Assembly: GCA_027364735.1 (NCBI GenBank)
Contig: DAHXOT010000053.1
Location: forward strand, 1 to 49,474
Direction: 5' to 3'
Source of the DNA: Hydrotalea sp.
GTDB taxonomy: Bacteria; Bacteroidota; Bacteroidia; Chitinophagales; Chitinophagaceae
Length of the DNA stretch: 49,474 bases
In this document: one piece after another, positions 34,500 to 43,858 of the stretch
Layout of the letters: every line of letters starts with the position of its first letter
Position numbering within the stretch: position 1 is the stretch's first letter
Program-made: the position numbers and the translations under genes
The notes under the pieces: model-generated
What the model saw: the letters and a program-made list of their open reading frames with translations, nothing else
Told to the model about the DNA's origin: nothing
Database searches by the model: none

Positions 34500-35414
34500 T
34501 TATTTTAAAGGGTAACCTAATTGATTACTATTAGTATTATGCGTAAAGTTCCACCAAATTGCTTTAAATAACCAAGTAATAAAATTATATTGTTTGCCTT
34601 TTATATAACTGAATACGTTGCGAGGTGTTACTACTATTAAAAAAAATAAAATAAAAATAAAATATTGAAAATAATTGGCATTTCTTCTTTCAAATAAGAT
34701 TCTATTTCGATTCATAAAATATTCCTTCAATGCACTTTTTTTTCCAACAGAAATCGATTCTTTATGATAAATTAAAGCATCGAGGTTGGTCCATATTTCA
34801 TAACCTTGCTTTTTAATTCTTGCACACCAATCCATTTCTTCGTAATATAAAAAAAAGTGTTCAGCCATCAATCCTGCTTTATCAATTGCTTCTCGTTTTA
34901 TCATCATTGCAGCGCCATGTGCAAATCCTGTTTTACCGGTAAGTTGATTGTATTGACCATTATCTATTTCAAATTGACCAATTTGCAGATTTCTTCCGGT
35001 AAAATAATTCATTTCGGTATACCCTACATACTGTAACATATTAGGCTGATCGAAATATTTTATTTTAGGAGAAACAATGCCAACTTGTACATTATTGTTT
35101 AAAGTATCTACTAATTTTTCTATTAATCCTTCTGTGAAAACTGTATCATTATTTACAAAAAACAGGTATTCGCCCGATGCAGCATGTACGCCAATATTAT
35201 TACCACCTGCGAAACCGGTATTTACTTCACTTCGTATAAATTGTACATGAGCATATTTTTGTTTCCATGCCGGAACGGGATTAATTTTACTTCCATTATC
35301 TACTACAATTATTTCAATATCTTGATAGGTATTTTTTGCAGCTATAGAATCTAACATTTCATCAGTAACATGACTGTGATTAAAGTTGACAGATATGATA
35401 GAAACTTTTTTCAT
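34500..35414 (-). CDS. Glycosyltransferase family 2, rhamnosyltransferase-like
   Basis: A 304-residue GT2 enzyme similar in pattern to WbbL-type rhamnosyltransferases: VSIISVNFNHSHVTDEML at the start, EIIVVDNGSK, GFAGGNNIGVHAASGEYLFF, the DxD-equivalent VNNDTVF and YYEEMDWCARIKKQGYEIW. One hydrophobic segment lies near 250-270 (YFQYFIFILFFLIVV). It probably adds one sugar to a lipid-linked repeat unit at the inner membrane. It lies 5 bp after the flippase gene and 4 bp before the next GT2 gene, so the three are one operon. Confidence 0.86.
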   Translation of the reverse strand: MKKVSIISVNFNHSHVTDEMLDSIAAKNTYQDIEIIVVDNGSKINPVPAWKQKYAHVQFIRSEVNTGFAGGNNIGVHAASGEYLFFVNNDTVFTEGLIEKLVDTLNNNVQVGIVSPKIKYFDQPNMLQYVGYTEMNYFTGRNLQIGQFEIDNGQYNQLTGKTGFAHGAAMMIKREAIDKAGLMAEHFFLYYEEMDWCARIKKQGYEIWTNLDALIYHKESISVGKKSALKEYFMNRNRILFERRNANYFQYFIFILFFLIVVTPRNVFSYIKGKQYNFITWLFKAIWWNFTHNTNSNQLGYPLK

Positions 35415-35419
35415 AGGTT

Positions 35420-36772
35420 TTATTTGGAAGATATTGGGCGTTTATTTAAAACCTTTTCTCTTAAAAAAACTAATGACTCGGTATATCCCGTAATAATAAT
35501 ATCGCGAAGAGAATATTGCATGTGCTTTTTTAAATGATAGTACCCGAAAACAATGCCTGCAAAAAGTGTAAACGGCACCGCAACAGCAACACCCCAAATA
35601 TTGTGGAAAATATACATGCCTATAAAAGCAGCAGGAATATTCACTGCCATCATTATTAGAACTTTATAAAAATTAATTTTTTGCTGATGCAAAATATCTA
35701 AAGTAACTCCGTTAAATCTATCGATAGGATAAAATAAAGAGAAAAACATTAAGAGTCTGAAGATATTAGCAGCCTCTGTTCCGGCATATTTTCCACCACC
35801 TAATAATCCTACAAAAATATCGGCAGTAAAAAACGAAAAAATAACAATTGGAATAAATGCAAAAGTTAATACCCCTGCATATTTTTTAGACACAAAATAT
35901 AAATGATACATGTTATTGGTATTGTATGCAGTAGCCATTGCCGACATGCCTGTACCGGCAAAACTCCGTAAAGGAATTTCAACTATTTCCATTAACCGTT
36001 GTGGTAAATTATAAACAGCTAATACAGCAGGACCTAACATAAATGTTATAATAAATGTATTAATACTTCCTAATAGATTAGAGCTAATAGTTGTGCCTAA
36101 ACTGTATTTACCAAAATGTGCTATTTCAAGAATAGTTTCTTTTGCTCTATATACTAACGTTTTAATTTTACTGTAGCCTAATAGTATTGCAACTAAACTG
36201 GTTAATAAATTGGTTAATGCATTTACCAATAAAATATTATACAATGTTGCTATTTTTAAAACTGCCATTACTAATATGATAATAATCATTGAGCCGCTAT
36301 TAATTAAACGTAGCCATAATATTTTTGAGTAATCTTCTTCTGCCATTAATATCCAGTAGGTAACAGAGTAGGGCAAGGAAGTAATAAAAGTAAATCCTAT
36401 CCAATCAATAACAATAATAAGTTGATGGTTAGTAATTAGATTTTGTAAGGGTATAAAAGCCATACTAACTATCACTACTAACAATGTTATTGCAATAGCT
36501 AAATACCAAACCGAACCTAAAATAACAACGCCTTTTTCTTTGGTTGTTCCGGCATAATATTTTACTGTTGCAGTATTTAAAAACCCATTACGCAATGCAT
36601 CGGCCAACCCATAAACGGTAAGAAAGAAGAACCAAGTACCAGTATCGGTTTTAGTTAATGTTCTATACAATAAGGCAATGGTTAAAACACCAACACCCGA
36701 AATAATTAAATTTCCTACAAGAGCAAGAAAATGTTTGTTCCTGAGTTTTGAAACAAGATTAATAATAGTCAT
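35420..36772 (-). CDS. Polysaccharide flippase (Wzx-like)
   Basis: Multi-pass transporter of the MOP/polysaccharide-export superfamily that flips lipid-linked repeat units to the periplasmic face. The 450-residue protein has about 12-14 hydrophobic segments, with LALVGNLIISGVGVLTIALL at the start and a long loop near the middle. ATG at 36772 is chosen; a GTG at 36790 would add six residues. It heads the operon with two GT2 genes. The flippase is on the same strand as the main cluster but separated from it by the plus-strand ATP-grasp gene. The class is clear; naming it wzx is inference from context. Confidence 0.85.
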   Translation of the reverse strand: MTIINLVSKLRNKHFLALVGNLIISGVGVLTIALLYRTLTKTDTGTWFFFLTVYGLADALRNGFLNTATVKYYAGTTKEKGVVILGSVWYLAIAITLLVVIVSMAFIPLQNLITNHQLIIVIDWIGFTFITSLPYSVTYWILMAEEDYSKILWLRLINSGSMIIIILVMAVLKIATLYNILLVNALTNLLTSLVAILLGYSKIKTLVYRAKETILEIAHFGKYSLGTTISSNLLGSINTFIITFMLGPAVLAVYNLPQRLMEIVEIPLRSFAGTGMSAMATAYNTNNMYHLYFVSKKYAGVLTFAFIPIVIFSFFTADIFVGLLGGGKYAGTEAANIFRLLMFFSLFYPIDRFNGVTLDILHQQKINFYKVLIMMAVNIPAAFIGMYIFHNIWGVAVAVPFTLFAGIVFGYYHLKKHMQYSLRDIIITGYTESLVFLREKVLNKRPISSK

Positions 36773-36969
36773 TTGGTTTTTCCTTCCCACAAAGGGTATA
36801 AGATATTTTAAAACTTCCTTAAATTTAAAACCTTTTTATTAAATAAACCATTTCCTGTTCTTTTTTTTATTTAAAAAATAACTATCCTATTTTGTTTTAA
36901 ACTGGCTACATTTTTTTACCTTACACCAAGTAAGCTTATTTGTTAAGCATAACTATTATCCTCCTTACT

Positions 36970-38106
36970 ATGAAAAATATACTACTTGTATCTATCAACA
37001 GCTTTTTTGATACCCTGGCAGAAATCCCTTTTTTATTTAAGAAAGCAGGCAAAAATGTTAATATAGAAGTGCTTTGCCCTAAAAACTCTTGGCTCTTATC
37101 AAATCGATTTCATGATAAGTGGATTGAAGTTCCAGAAGATGCAGAATTAATTAAACTTAAACTATTACAATTAGTAAAAGATAATCCCAACTATTATTTT
37201 TGGATAATACTGTTAGATGATGAAACTGTTAAACTAATGAACGATGGCATTGAATCGGAAGAATTGTTTAAAAAAATAATGCCCATTAATAAAATAGAAA
37301 ATAGAGAAGTATTATCGTCAAAAGCAGGCTTATCAAATTTTTGTGCAACACACCATATTGCAACACCAAAATTTATTACCTATTCTCAGCAAGATAATAT
37401 TGACTCTATTATTAACACCCTTCAATTTCCTATTTTATTAAAGGAAGATTTTAGTTTCTCTGGATTAGGCATTCAATACTGTGAAGAGCCATCTATGTTA
37501 GCTTCTTGCTTAAATAAAGTAAATAATACTTCTAATTTAGTTTTACAAGAATTTATTAAAGGAAAAGATATTGGTTTAGAAGCATTATTTAGAAATGGTG
37601 AATTGGTTATGTATAATTGTGCCGAAATTTTATCATACATGTACAATCAATTTTCATTCACAACCAGAAGATTGTATTATCAAGATAAAAATATAGAAGA
37701 ACACTTACATATATTGGGCAAAAGTCTTGGGTTAAATGGATTTGCCAGTATTCAATATATCTATCATCCGGAAAGGAAAATATATTATTTAATTGAAGTT
37801 GATGCCAGAGTAAATTTATGGATGGCTTATTCAAGATTTACGGCAAATAATTTTTCTGAAGGAATAAAAAGAATTGTAGAAGAAAAAAATATTGAACCTA
37901 TTGTATTTACTGATAAAAAATATGAAGTAGCCATTTTTGATAGAGATATTAGGCGATGCATTAAACATAAAGATATAAAAGGATTTATGCGATGGATTTT
38001 TAACTACCGTGGTTATTGGAAGTTTATTCCATTACACGATTTAAAACTTTTTAAACGCATATTTAAAAAGCTACTGAAAGATTTATTTCATAAATTTTTA
38101 AAATAA
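36970..38106 (+). CDS. ATP-grasp family protein
   Basis: A 378-residue ATP-grasp protein, the fold of carboxylate-amine and carboxylate-thiol ligases. The nucleotide-binding segment FPILLKEDFSFSGLGI holds the adenine-contacting lysine and a glycine loop, LVLQEFIKGKDIGLEALF the next strand, and YLIEVDARVNLWMAYSRF the metal-binding E and N. The N-terminal region is a Rossmann-like preATP-grasp domain. The substrate is not recognised. It is encoded opposite to the surrounding glycosyltransferases but lies inside their locus, so it may add an amino acid or similar group to the glycan. ATG at 36970 is used; TTG at 36940 is possible. Confidence 0.8.
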   Translation: MKNILLVSINSFFDTLAEIPFLFKKAGKNVNIEVLCPKNSWLLSNRFHDKWIEVPEDAELIKLKLLQLVKDNPNYYFWIILLDDETVKLMNDGIESEELFKKIMPINKIENREVLSSKAGLSNFCATHHIATPKFITYSQQDNIDSIINTLQFPILLKEDFSFSGLGIQYCEEPSMLASCLNKVNNTSNLVLQEFIKGKDIGLEALFRNGELVMYNCAEILSYMYNQFSFTTRRLYYQDKNIEEHLHILGKSLGLNGFASIQYIYHPERKIYYLIEVDARVNLWMAYSRFTANNFSEGIKRIVEEKNIEPIVFTDKKYEVAIFDRDIRRCIKHKDIKGFMRWIFNYRGYWKFIPLHDLKLFKRIFKKLLKDLFHKFLK

Positions 38107-38131
38107 AAAAGCTATAATTGCCAATAGTTAT

Positions 38132-39025
38132 TTAAAACAGCTTATCAATAATATTTCTTATCTTTTTTACATACCTATTCATTTCACCAATTGGCTGCAG
38201 GTTTTTCCATTTAGTTTTATTTAAATAACTAAAAAATATTTCTTTATAAATGAGGCTATTATTATACGATTGATAAATAGGCTTTCGTTGAACAAAATGA
38301 ATGATATAGGGAGAAGGATGCTCAAACACACAAAAATGATTCCATAAAGAATTTAACTCTACCCATTGATTAGCCAATACAATATTTAAAGCATACTGAT
38401 CGGGATAGTTAGCAAATTTTCTATTATCATAAATACATTGCATTATTTTTTCGGTAACATTTAACTCTTTCCATTTTGGAATGTTCATTAACAATAGTCC
38501 GGTATTAAAATATTTAGTATCGCCTGGTATACCTAACGCTTTATAATTTAAAACCCCACCCCATGAATTATCGAAAGTTAGTATTCTTGGGTCTAAAACA
38601 GCTCCAACAACATGATTATTTAAATCAACTTCAAAGAGCTCAGTAATATCTTTTTGTACTATCATATCTACATCCAAATACAAAACTTTTTCAACATCAT
38701 CAGGAACAAAAAAAGGAATAAAAAATCTAAAATAAATGTTCATAGGATAAGAGCTATTATCCACTGGCAACTTCATTTTATTGGCAATAATTTTTCTAAT
38801 AATAGAACGAATAGGTTTCCAAATAAGTGTTGTTATTTCAGGATTAATAGATTGTTGTAATTTGTTTCTATTTCTATTACTTACATTGTCTTCAATAATA
38901 TACAAATTTACTTTTTGGCCTTCGCGAATATTTGCTTCAATTGATTTTATAAGTGCTGCCAATAACATAATGTAATGATTATCGCAGGCTACTCCAATGC
39001 TTATTGGCTGATTGGTTTGTAACAT
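38132..39025 (-). CDS. Glycosyltransferase family 8
   Basis: Retaining GT8 enzyme, the family of lipopolysaccharide glucosyl- and galactosyltransferases. The 297-residue protein has ISIGVACDNHYIMLLAALIKSI at the start, the DxD metal motif in VLYLDVDMIVQKDI near 104-117, YFNTGLLLMNIPKW near 165, the YPDQYALNIVLA segment and the late IIHFVQRKPI containing the second metal-binding histidine. It is last in the large minus-strand operon, 3 bp after the GT4-type gene. Confidence 0.88.
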   Translation of the reverse strand: MLQTNQPISIGVACDNHYIMLLAALIKSIEANIREGQKVNLYIIEDNVSNRNRNKLQQSINPEITTLIWKPIRSIIRKIIANKMKLPVDNSSYPMNIYFRFFIPFFVPDDVEKVLYLDVDMIVQKDITELFEVDLNNHVVGAVLDPRILTFDNSWGGVLNYKALGIPGDTKYFNTGLLLMNIPKWKELNVTEKIMQCIYDNRKFANYPDQYALNIVLANQWVELNSLWNHFCVFEHPSPYIIHFVQRKPIYQSYNNSLIYKEIFFSYLNKTKWKNLQPIGEMNRYVKKIRNIIDKLF

Positions 39026-39028
39026 CTA

Positions 39029-40240
39029 TTATTTTATTAAAATATGATTAATTGCAGCATAGATAGCTTTAACGCTATTTTCCCAAGTATGCGATGCAGC
39101 AAATGTTTTTCTTTCGCTTTGTAGTTTTTCGTTATCTTCTTCTAAAGCTTTTTCAATTAACGATAAATAGGCTTCTTTAGATTCTGCTAAATATACATAA
39201 TTACTAAAAATACTCATTGCTTCTGTTTTAGTGGCTACAACCGGTTTCCCTACAGCTAAATATTCGTCAATTTTTCTGGGATAATTTCCAATAGTAACCT
39301 GATTAACAATTTGAGGATTGATGCATATATCGAATGAATTAATATAAGCAGGTAATTCATTCGGATCTTTTGCTCCTAAAAAATATACATTACTATGCGA
39401 ATGAAGTGCACTTTTCTTAAACGCTTCATCTTCGGGCCCTACTAAAACAACGCTCCAATGCGGTTTTAATGTTGCAATGTGATCGATGATATGTATATCT
39501 AATCGTAAATTTTGCAATGCACCAACATATCCAATTATTGGTTGATGAATGGTTGCAATATCGGTAGGCGTTGATGTATTTTTTGCATTATTAAAAGGCT
39601 CTAACTCGCAACCTTGTCCTACATAAAAAGAGTTGGCATTATATTTTTTACAATAGTTAGCTAAGTAAACCGAATTGGCTACACATATATCGCTTTTGGC
39701 AATTAATTTGGGCTCTAATTTTTCACCATGCTTTTTCCAATAATCAACCGCTAACATAAAATCTCTTGAATAATAAATACTTATTGCCGGTTGTAAATAT
39801 TCTTTTAAATAAAAACAGCGAAACATATCATTATCATTAAAAAGAATTACATTTTTAAACTGTAATTCATTGATAGCTTTTTGAATAGTTTTAGCTAATT
39901 TTTTATTATTTCTTTTATTGAAATATTTAAAAACGGAATGAATAGAAATCCAGTTGATTGATTCTATTAATTCATCGGGATACAAATTCCATAAATTATT
40001 TTTTATTGGAACAATTGAATTTTGTTGATGTTTAATTACATCAATACGTTTTTTAATTTTCGCTTCATTTTTTCTTTTAAGCAATGTAATTCTATCTAAA
40101 GGAGAGTTTACGTATAAAACGCGGTTATGCTTCGCCATTTCTAAAGCAATATCTTTACAATTGCTTCCAATTTCAACATCCCAAGGTTGTTGCCCAACAA
40201 TAACAATATCTCTGCCTGAAATGATTTCATTGTTATTCAT
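39029..40240 (-). CDS. Glycosyltransferase, GT4-like
   Basis: A 403-residue GT-B fold enzyme. The N-terminal domain opens RDIVIVGQQPWDVEIGSN and the C-terminal domain has PIIGYVGALQNLRLDIHII, WSVVLVGPEDEAF, VYFLGAKDPNELPAYINSFDICINP and YPRKIDEYLAVGKPVVAT, the E-containing donor-binding motif of GT4-type enzymes. The donor sugar is unknown; some relatives transfer galactofuranose or teichuronic acid sugars. The start overlaps the polymerase stop by 8 bp, and GT8 follows after 3 bp. Confidence 0.83.
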   Translation of the reverse strand: MNNNEIISGRDIVIVGQQPWDVEIGSNCKDIALEMAKHNRVLYVNSPLDRITLLKRKNEAKIKKRIDVIKHQQNSIVPIKNNLWNLYPDELIESINWISIHSVFKYFNKRNNKKLAKTIQKAINELQFKNVILFNDNDMFRCFYLKEYLQPAISIYYSRDFMLAVDYWKKHGEKLEPKLIAKSDICVANSVYLANYCKKYNANSFYVGQGCELEPFNNAKNTSTPTDIATIHQPIIGYVGALQNLRLDIHIIDHIATLKPHWSVVLVGPEDEAFKKSALHSHSNVYFLGAKDPNELPAYINSFDICINPQIVNQVTIGNYPRKIDEYLAVGKPVVATKTEAMSIFSNYVYLAESKEAYLSLIEKALEEDNEKLQSERKTFAASHTWENSVKAIYAAINHILIK

Positions 40241-41738
40241 ATATGCCAGATTTTTGTTGCTCCTGATCTATTCTATAAGTAATATTCATTAAAGCAACCG
40301 TTAAATAAAAAATTACATTTGAAGGATATTGCACCAATGCTTCTTGAGGAAAATTGGCAATATTCCACGCAAAAACCATTAATACCATTGCTAAACAATA
40401 CGACTTTAATTCTGGATCTTTAATTTTAAAATAATTATTAATTCCTGTTTTTAAAATGGTAAAAATTAAAACACAAAATATAGTTAAGCCAATCCATCCT
40501 AATTCTACAGTGGTTCTTACATAACCACTATCGGGCGGAAAGCTGGATAAGAAAGAACCGGGTGCAAATTTTTTTCCCCATTCGCCTGTAGAACCTAATC
40601 CACCACCCATTGGATGCGACCATACATAAGGTTTTATTCTTGCCTGATTAATTTTTCGTACTTTATAGGAAGCATCATCATTTGGTCTAAAAGCCGATTG
40701 AAATCGCAAAATATTTTGGTTAGATGTTGGCATAAATATTAACCCTACTACAAATACTGTAGCTACTGCAGTTAATTTTAAAATATTTTTACTGTAATTT
40801 AAAATGGCGTATAACATTAAACTGGCAGGCACTAATGGAAAAGCTCCACGTGTTCCTGAATACAACATATTTAATAATAAAACCCCAATTATAATTACAA
40901 GAATTAGTTTATGAATTTTTATTAATGGCCCCGTTAATAACCCTATACAAAGTAAACTTGCAATAGCCATGTTATAAGCGAAAGTTACCGGATCGGAAAA
41001 AATAGAATACTTACGCCAATGGCCTGCAATAAAAAGCAATAAAGGAACTCCTTCGGAATTGTTATAGCGATCTTCAAAATCAAAAAAACCAAAATATTCT
41101 TGCTTAAATGCATATAAAGCTGCAATTACCATAAAAGCAAGCCACCATTTAAAAATAAATCGAATAAATTTTTTAGTTCGAATATTATACAAAAAAATAA
41201 AATACATTAAAGTAACTAATGCCATTGAACGTATGGTATATATCCAAGCCATTCTCGATTCGGTTGTAGGATTAAAGAGCTCTAAAACATTATAACCAAT
41301 CCAAATTAAAATCCATGTACTTATCGGCCCTTTTAATATTTCCCAATTAGGTTTTTTCTTTTGCTGAATAAAAAAATGCAGTGCAAATAAAAGTAACATG
41401 CCATCCATTAATGTACCTAAAGGAAAATTAACCCCATACCGCAGTAAAAACATAATAGTAAAAGCCATAGTTAAATACACAATTATTCCAAATTGTATAT
41501 TTAATAGCAACGCACCCACAACTACTACTGCAACAAAAAACAATATCATTAAAATGCCAAATACAAGTCCAACTTTAGCAATACCAAGAGATAAAATTAT
41601 AGACATTAATATTAAAATACCTACACCAAAAATGTTATACATTTTATCAATAAGAATCCATTGCGTTAATTTTTGTTTAATTAACTGCCAATTACTTTTG
41701 GGTAATTCTTTAATAGGTATTTGTGTATAATTTATCAA
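40233..41738 (-). CDS. O-antigen ligase/polymerase family protein (Wzy-like)
   Basis: Integral membrane protein of the Wzy/WaaL class that joins lipid-linked repeat units or transfers the polymer. The 501-residue protein has about 11-12 hydrophobic segments and a large periplasmic loop (about residues 330-400) containing SGTRGAFPL just before it, the usual location of the family motif, and HPMGGGLGSTGEWG within it. The start is TTG at 41738, which overlaps the stop of the 49-codon gene upstream as TTGA; this coupling supports the start. The next ATG is 33 codons later and would drop the N-terminal cytoplasmic stretch. In this Wzx/Wzz context polymerase is more likely than ligase. Confidence 0.85.
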   Translation of the reverse strand: MINYTQIPIKELPKSNWQLIKQKLTQWILIDKMYNIFGVGILILMSIILSLGIAKVGLVFGILMILFFVAVVVVGALLLNIQFGIIVYLTMAFTIMFLLRYGVNFPLGTLMDGMLLLFALHFFIQQKKKPNWEILKGPISTWILIWIGYNVLELFNPTTESRMAWIYTIRSMALVTLMYFIFLYNIRTKKFIRFIFKWWLAFMVIAALYAFKQEYFGFFDFEDRYNNSEGVPLLLFIAGHWRKYSIFSDPVTFAYNMAIASLLCIGLLTGPLIKIHKLILVIIIGVLLLNMLYSGTRGAFPLVPASLMLYAILNYSKNILKLTAVATVFVVGLIFMPTSNQNILRFQSAFRPNDDASYKVRKINQARIKPYVWSHPMGGGLGSTGEWGKKFAPGSFLSSFPPDSGYVRTTVELGWIGLTIFCVLIFTILKTGINNYFKIKDPELKSYCLAMVLMVFAWNIANFPQEALVQYPSNVIFYLTVALMNITYRIDQEQQKSGIYE

Positions 41739-41884
41739 GGAGCTAACATTTTATAAAAGAAAAATGCAACAATAAATAGAGAAAAATAAATAGCTACTTT
41801 TCTGGTAATTTCTGCAGTCTTCTTTTTTTTTGCGGCTTCTGCAATTGGATTAAATAATATTTTCTTCTCAGGATAAGTTCTCAT
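41735..41884 (-). CDS. Small single-pass membrane protein, 49 residues
   Basis: A previously unlisted short gene read from ATG at 41884 to TGA at 41735. The product begins MRTYPEKKILFNPIAEAAKK, has a very basic stretch (AAKKKKTAEITRK) and one membrane helix (VAIYFSLFIVAFFFYKML), giving an inside-positive orientation with the C-terminus outward. It fits exactly into the gap: 5 bp after the FkbM gene and overlapping the polymerase TTG start as TTGA. Such packing and the amphipathic-to-hydrophobic order argue for a real gene. It may be a partner of the polymerase or the Wzz protein; no family is recognised. Confidence 0.72.
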   Translation of the reverse strand: MRTYPEKKILFNPIAEAAKKKKTAEITRKVAIYFSLFIVAFFFYKMLAP

Positions 41885-41889
41885 TGCAC

Positions 41890-42624
41890 TTACATATTTG
41901 GTAAAAAGAAAAAATTAGTTTCTTCCTGATCAGTAAAATTTACTAACGAAGTGCCATCAAATATTTTTACAGAATATTCCATCTCTTTAAAATAATTAAT
42001 ACACTTCATTCTATTCTCATTTTTCCAAAGTTCGGCATAAACAATTGGTCTATTTTTTCGGATTAATGAAGTTGCACCACACAATACTTCAAACTCATAA
42101 TTTTCAACATCTATTTTAATTGCGGCAATTTTTTGCTTTAAGTTTTGCAGTTCAATATCATCTAACTTATACACTGGAACTGAAAATACTTCTCCTGTAT
42201 TCCAAGCTTCGGTATTGTTTGCTTGTAATACATGGCTCAGTCCTTGCCGCTTTGAGTTTTTAATAATTGGCGTTACCATATCAATTTTTCCATTAGCATT
42301 ACCTAAAGCAACTTCAAGCAATTGCACATTCGATATTTTGTACCAACGAATTACTTTTTTAATGGTATTACTATTAGCCGGAATAGGTTCAAAAGCAATT
42401 ACCTTTTTTTCAGGAAATTTTTTTGCCATGGCAATACTCATAAAACCAATATTTGCACCTATATCTAATAATACACCATCTTCAGATACGATATGTAAGA
42501 AATAACGAAACGATTGTTCATATTTACCCCAATTCATTCTCTCAATACAAAAGAGAGAAAAAAGAAAAAGATAATTATCGTATCCCAGTATTTTTTGAAA
42601 AAGAGCTCTTAAGAAATTTTTCAT
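41890..42624 (-). CDS. FkbM-family methyltransferase
   Basis: SAM-dependent O-methyltransferase of the FkbM type, often acting on sugars of surface glycans. The 244-residue protein has the SAM motif LLDIGANIGFMSIAMA near 54-69, AFEPIPANSNTIKK for motif II and AAIKIDVENYEFEVLCGA, the FkbM signature, near 167-184. The ATG at 42624 is used; a GTG one codon upstream is possible. It lies 32 bp after a GT2 gene and 5 bp before the small membrane protein gene. Confidence 0.86.
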   Translation of the reverse strand: MKNFLRALFQKILGYDNYLFLFSLFCIERMNWGKYEQSFRYFLHIVSEDGVLLDIGANIGFMSIAMAKKFPEKKVIAFEPIPANSNTIKKVIRWYKISNVQLLEVALGNANGKIDMVTPIIKNSKRQGLSHVLQANNTEAWNTGEVFSVPVYKLDDIELQNLKQKIAAIKIDVENYEFEVLCGATSLIRKNRPIVYAELWKNENRMKCINYFKEMEYSVKIFDGTSLVNFTDQEETNFFFLPNM

Positions 42625-42656
42625 CACTACTTCAATTTATTGATTCACTATTAACC

Positions 42657-43847
42657 TCATTTCAGTTCATCAATTTTCTTATCATAATAATGTTGCGTTG
42701 CAACCGATACCTTATTAGCTTTTCTAACTTTCAATAATGATAATACTTGATAAAAAATAAACTTAGGAATATTCCATAATGAATGATAAATACGTTTATC
42801 TGTTTTAGAACTCAATAATGCAATAAAAAAACCAAGAATAAATAATGCTACTGCAACCAACCAATATATGGCATAAAGAGGCATCAAGAATATATTAATT
42901 ACCATAAACAATAAAGATAATAATAAAAAAATAAATAACGGTGGCCGAAGTAATACAATGCCAAATAAAAACTGGTTCCAATTAAAATTAGTAATGCCTT
43001 TAAATAATAAAACAAAACCAAATTTAAAATACTTAAACCAGGTGTTAATCCATCGTGCACGTTGTTTAACTAATTGATCGGATCGAGTTGTTTTTTCGTC
43101 GTAAACAATTGCTTTATCGGCAAAGGCAATTCGTTTATTTTGTATAACAATTTGCTTTTGCAAAACCTTATCAAAGCCGGCTCCGGTAATATCCAAACGT
43201 TCCAAACAATCTTTGTATAATTTCACGGTAAAAGCCATACCCGATCCTGCAAGTGTGGCCGATGCACCGGAAGCAAATAAAAGTTTGCCATCATAAAAAT
43301 GATAATAAATATCTCTTGCTGCATCTAAACAAGCATAATTTGTATTTAAATTTTTTGCTTTTCGCTCTCCCTGCACAGCTTCAAATCCGGCATCAAATAG
43401 TTGATTTAATTGAAGCAAATAATCTGGTTTTACTAAGTTATCGCTATCAATAATTGTTAATCGTTCGTGATTGCGTTTGAAGTTTTTAATAGCATAAAAA
43501 TGAGATCGTGTATTGCTTGCCAATACTTCTTCGGGACGTAAAATAATTACTTTACTGCTATCAAAATGCAGGTTAGTTACATCGCATTTATCAGCAACAA
43601 TATAAATTAAATAATTAGTGTATTGTAACTGTAAAATAGAATCTATTACAGGCGGCAAAGTATGTGTTTGCTCGTAAGCAGTTACAATAATTGCATAATC
43701 GGCTTCTGCAGTTGATGGGTTAATTCTTGTTTGAACAAATATATTTCTTACATAATACCATATAAAAAGCAGTATAGGAAATACTAAATTAAACCCAATA
43801 ATACATTGAATAATATTCCATAAAATATGAAAAATAGCGAGTATCAT
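42657..43847 (-). CDS. Membrane glycosyltransferase family 2 (processive type)
   Basis: A 396-residue GT2 enzyme with an N-terminal membrane helix, a cytoplasmic GT-A domain and three or so C-terminal helices. Motifs are YAIIVTAYEQTHTLPPVIDS, the metal-binding LTIIDSDNLVKPDY, GSGMAFTVKLY with ITGAGFDKVLQ for the acceptor site, and QRARWINTWFKYF, the QxxRW-type motif of processive or large-product GT2 enzymes. It lies 11 bp after the Wzz-like gene. Donor and product are unknown. Confidence 0.86.
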   Translation of the reverse strand: MILAIFHILWNIIQCIIGFNLVFPILLFIWYYVRNIFVQTRINPSTAEADYAIIVTAYEQTHTLPPVIDSILQLQYTNYLIYIVADKCDVTNLHFDSSKVIILRPEEVLASNTRSHFYAIKNFKRNHERLTIIDSDNLVKPDYLLQLNQLFDAGFEAVQGERKAKNLNTNYACLDAARDIYYHFYDGKLLFASGASATLAGSGMAFTVKLYKDCLERLDITGAGFDKVLQKQIVIQNKRIAFADKAIVYDEKTTRSDQLVKQRARWINTWFKYFKFGFVLLFKGITNFNWNQFLFGIVLLRPPLFIFLLLSLLFMVINIFLMPLYAIYWLVAVALFILGFFIALLSSKTDKRIYHSLWNIPKFIFYQVLSLLKVRKANKVSVATQHYYDKKIDELK

Positions 43848-43858
43848 AGTTTAAAGGA

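Noticed and set aside
41398-41730. 110-codon plus-strand frame opposite the polymerase gene
   Set aside because: It is antisense to a well-supported membrane protein gene and its product has no recognisable features.
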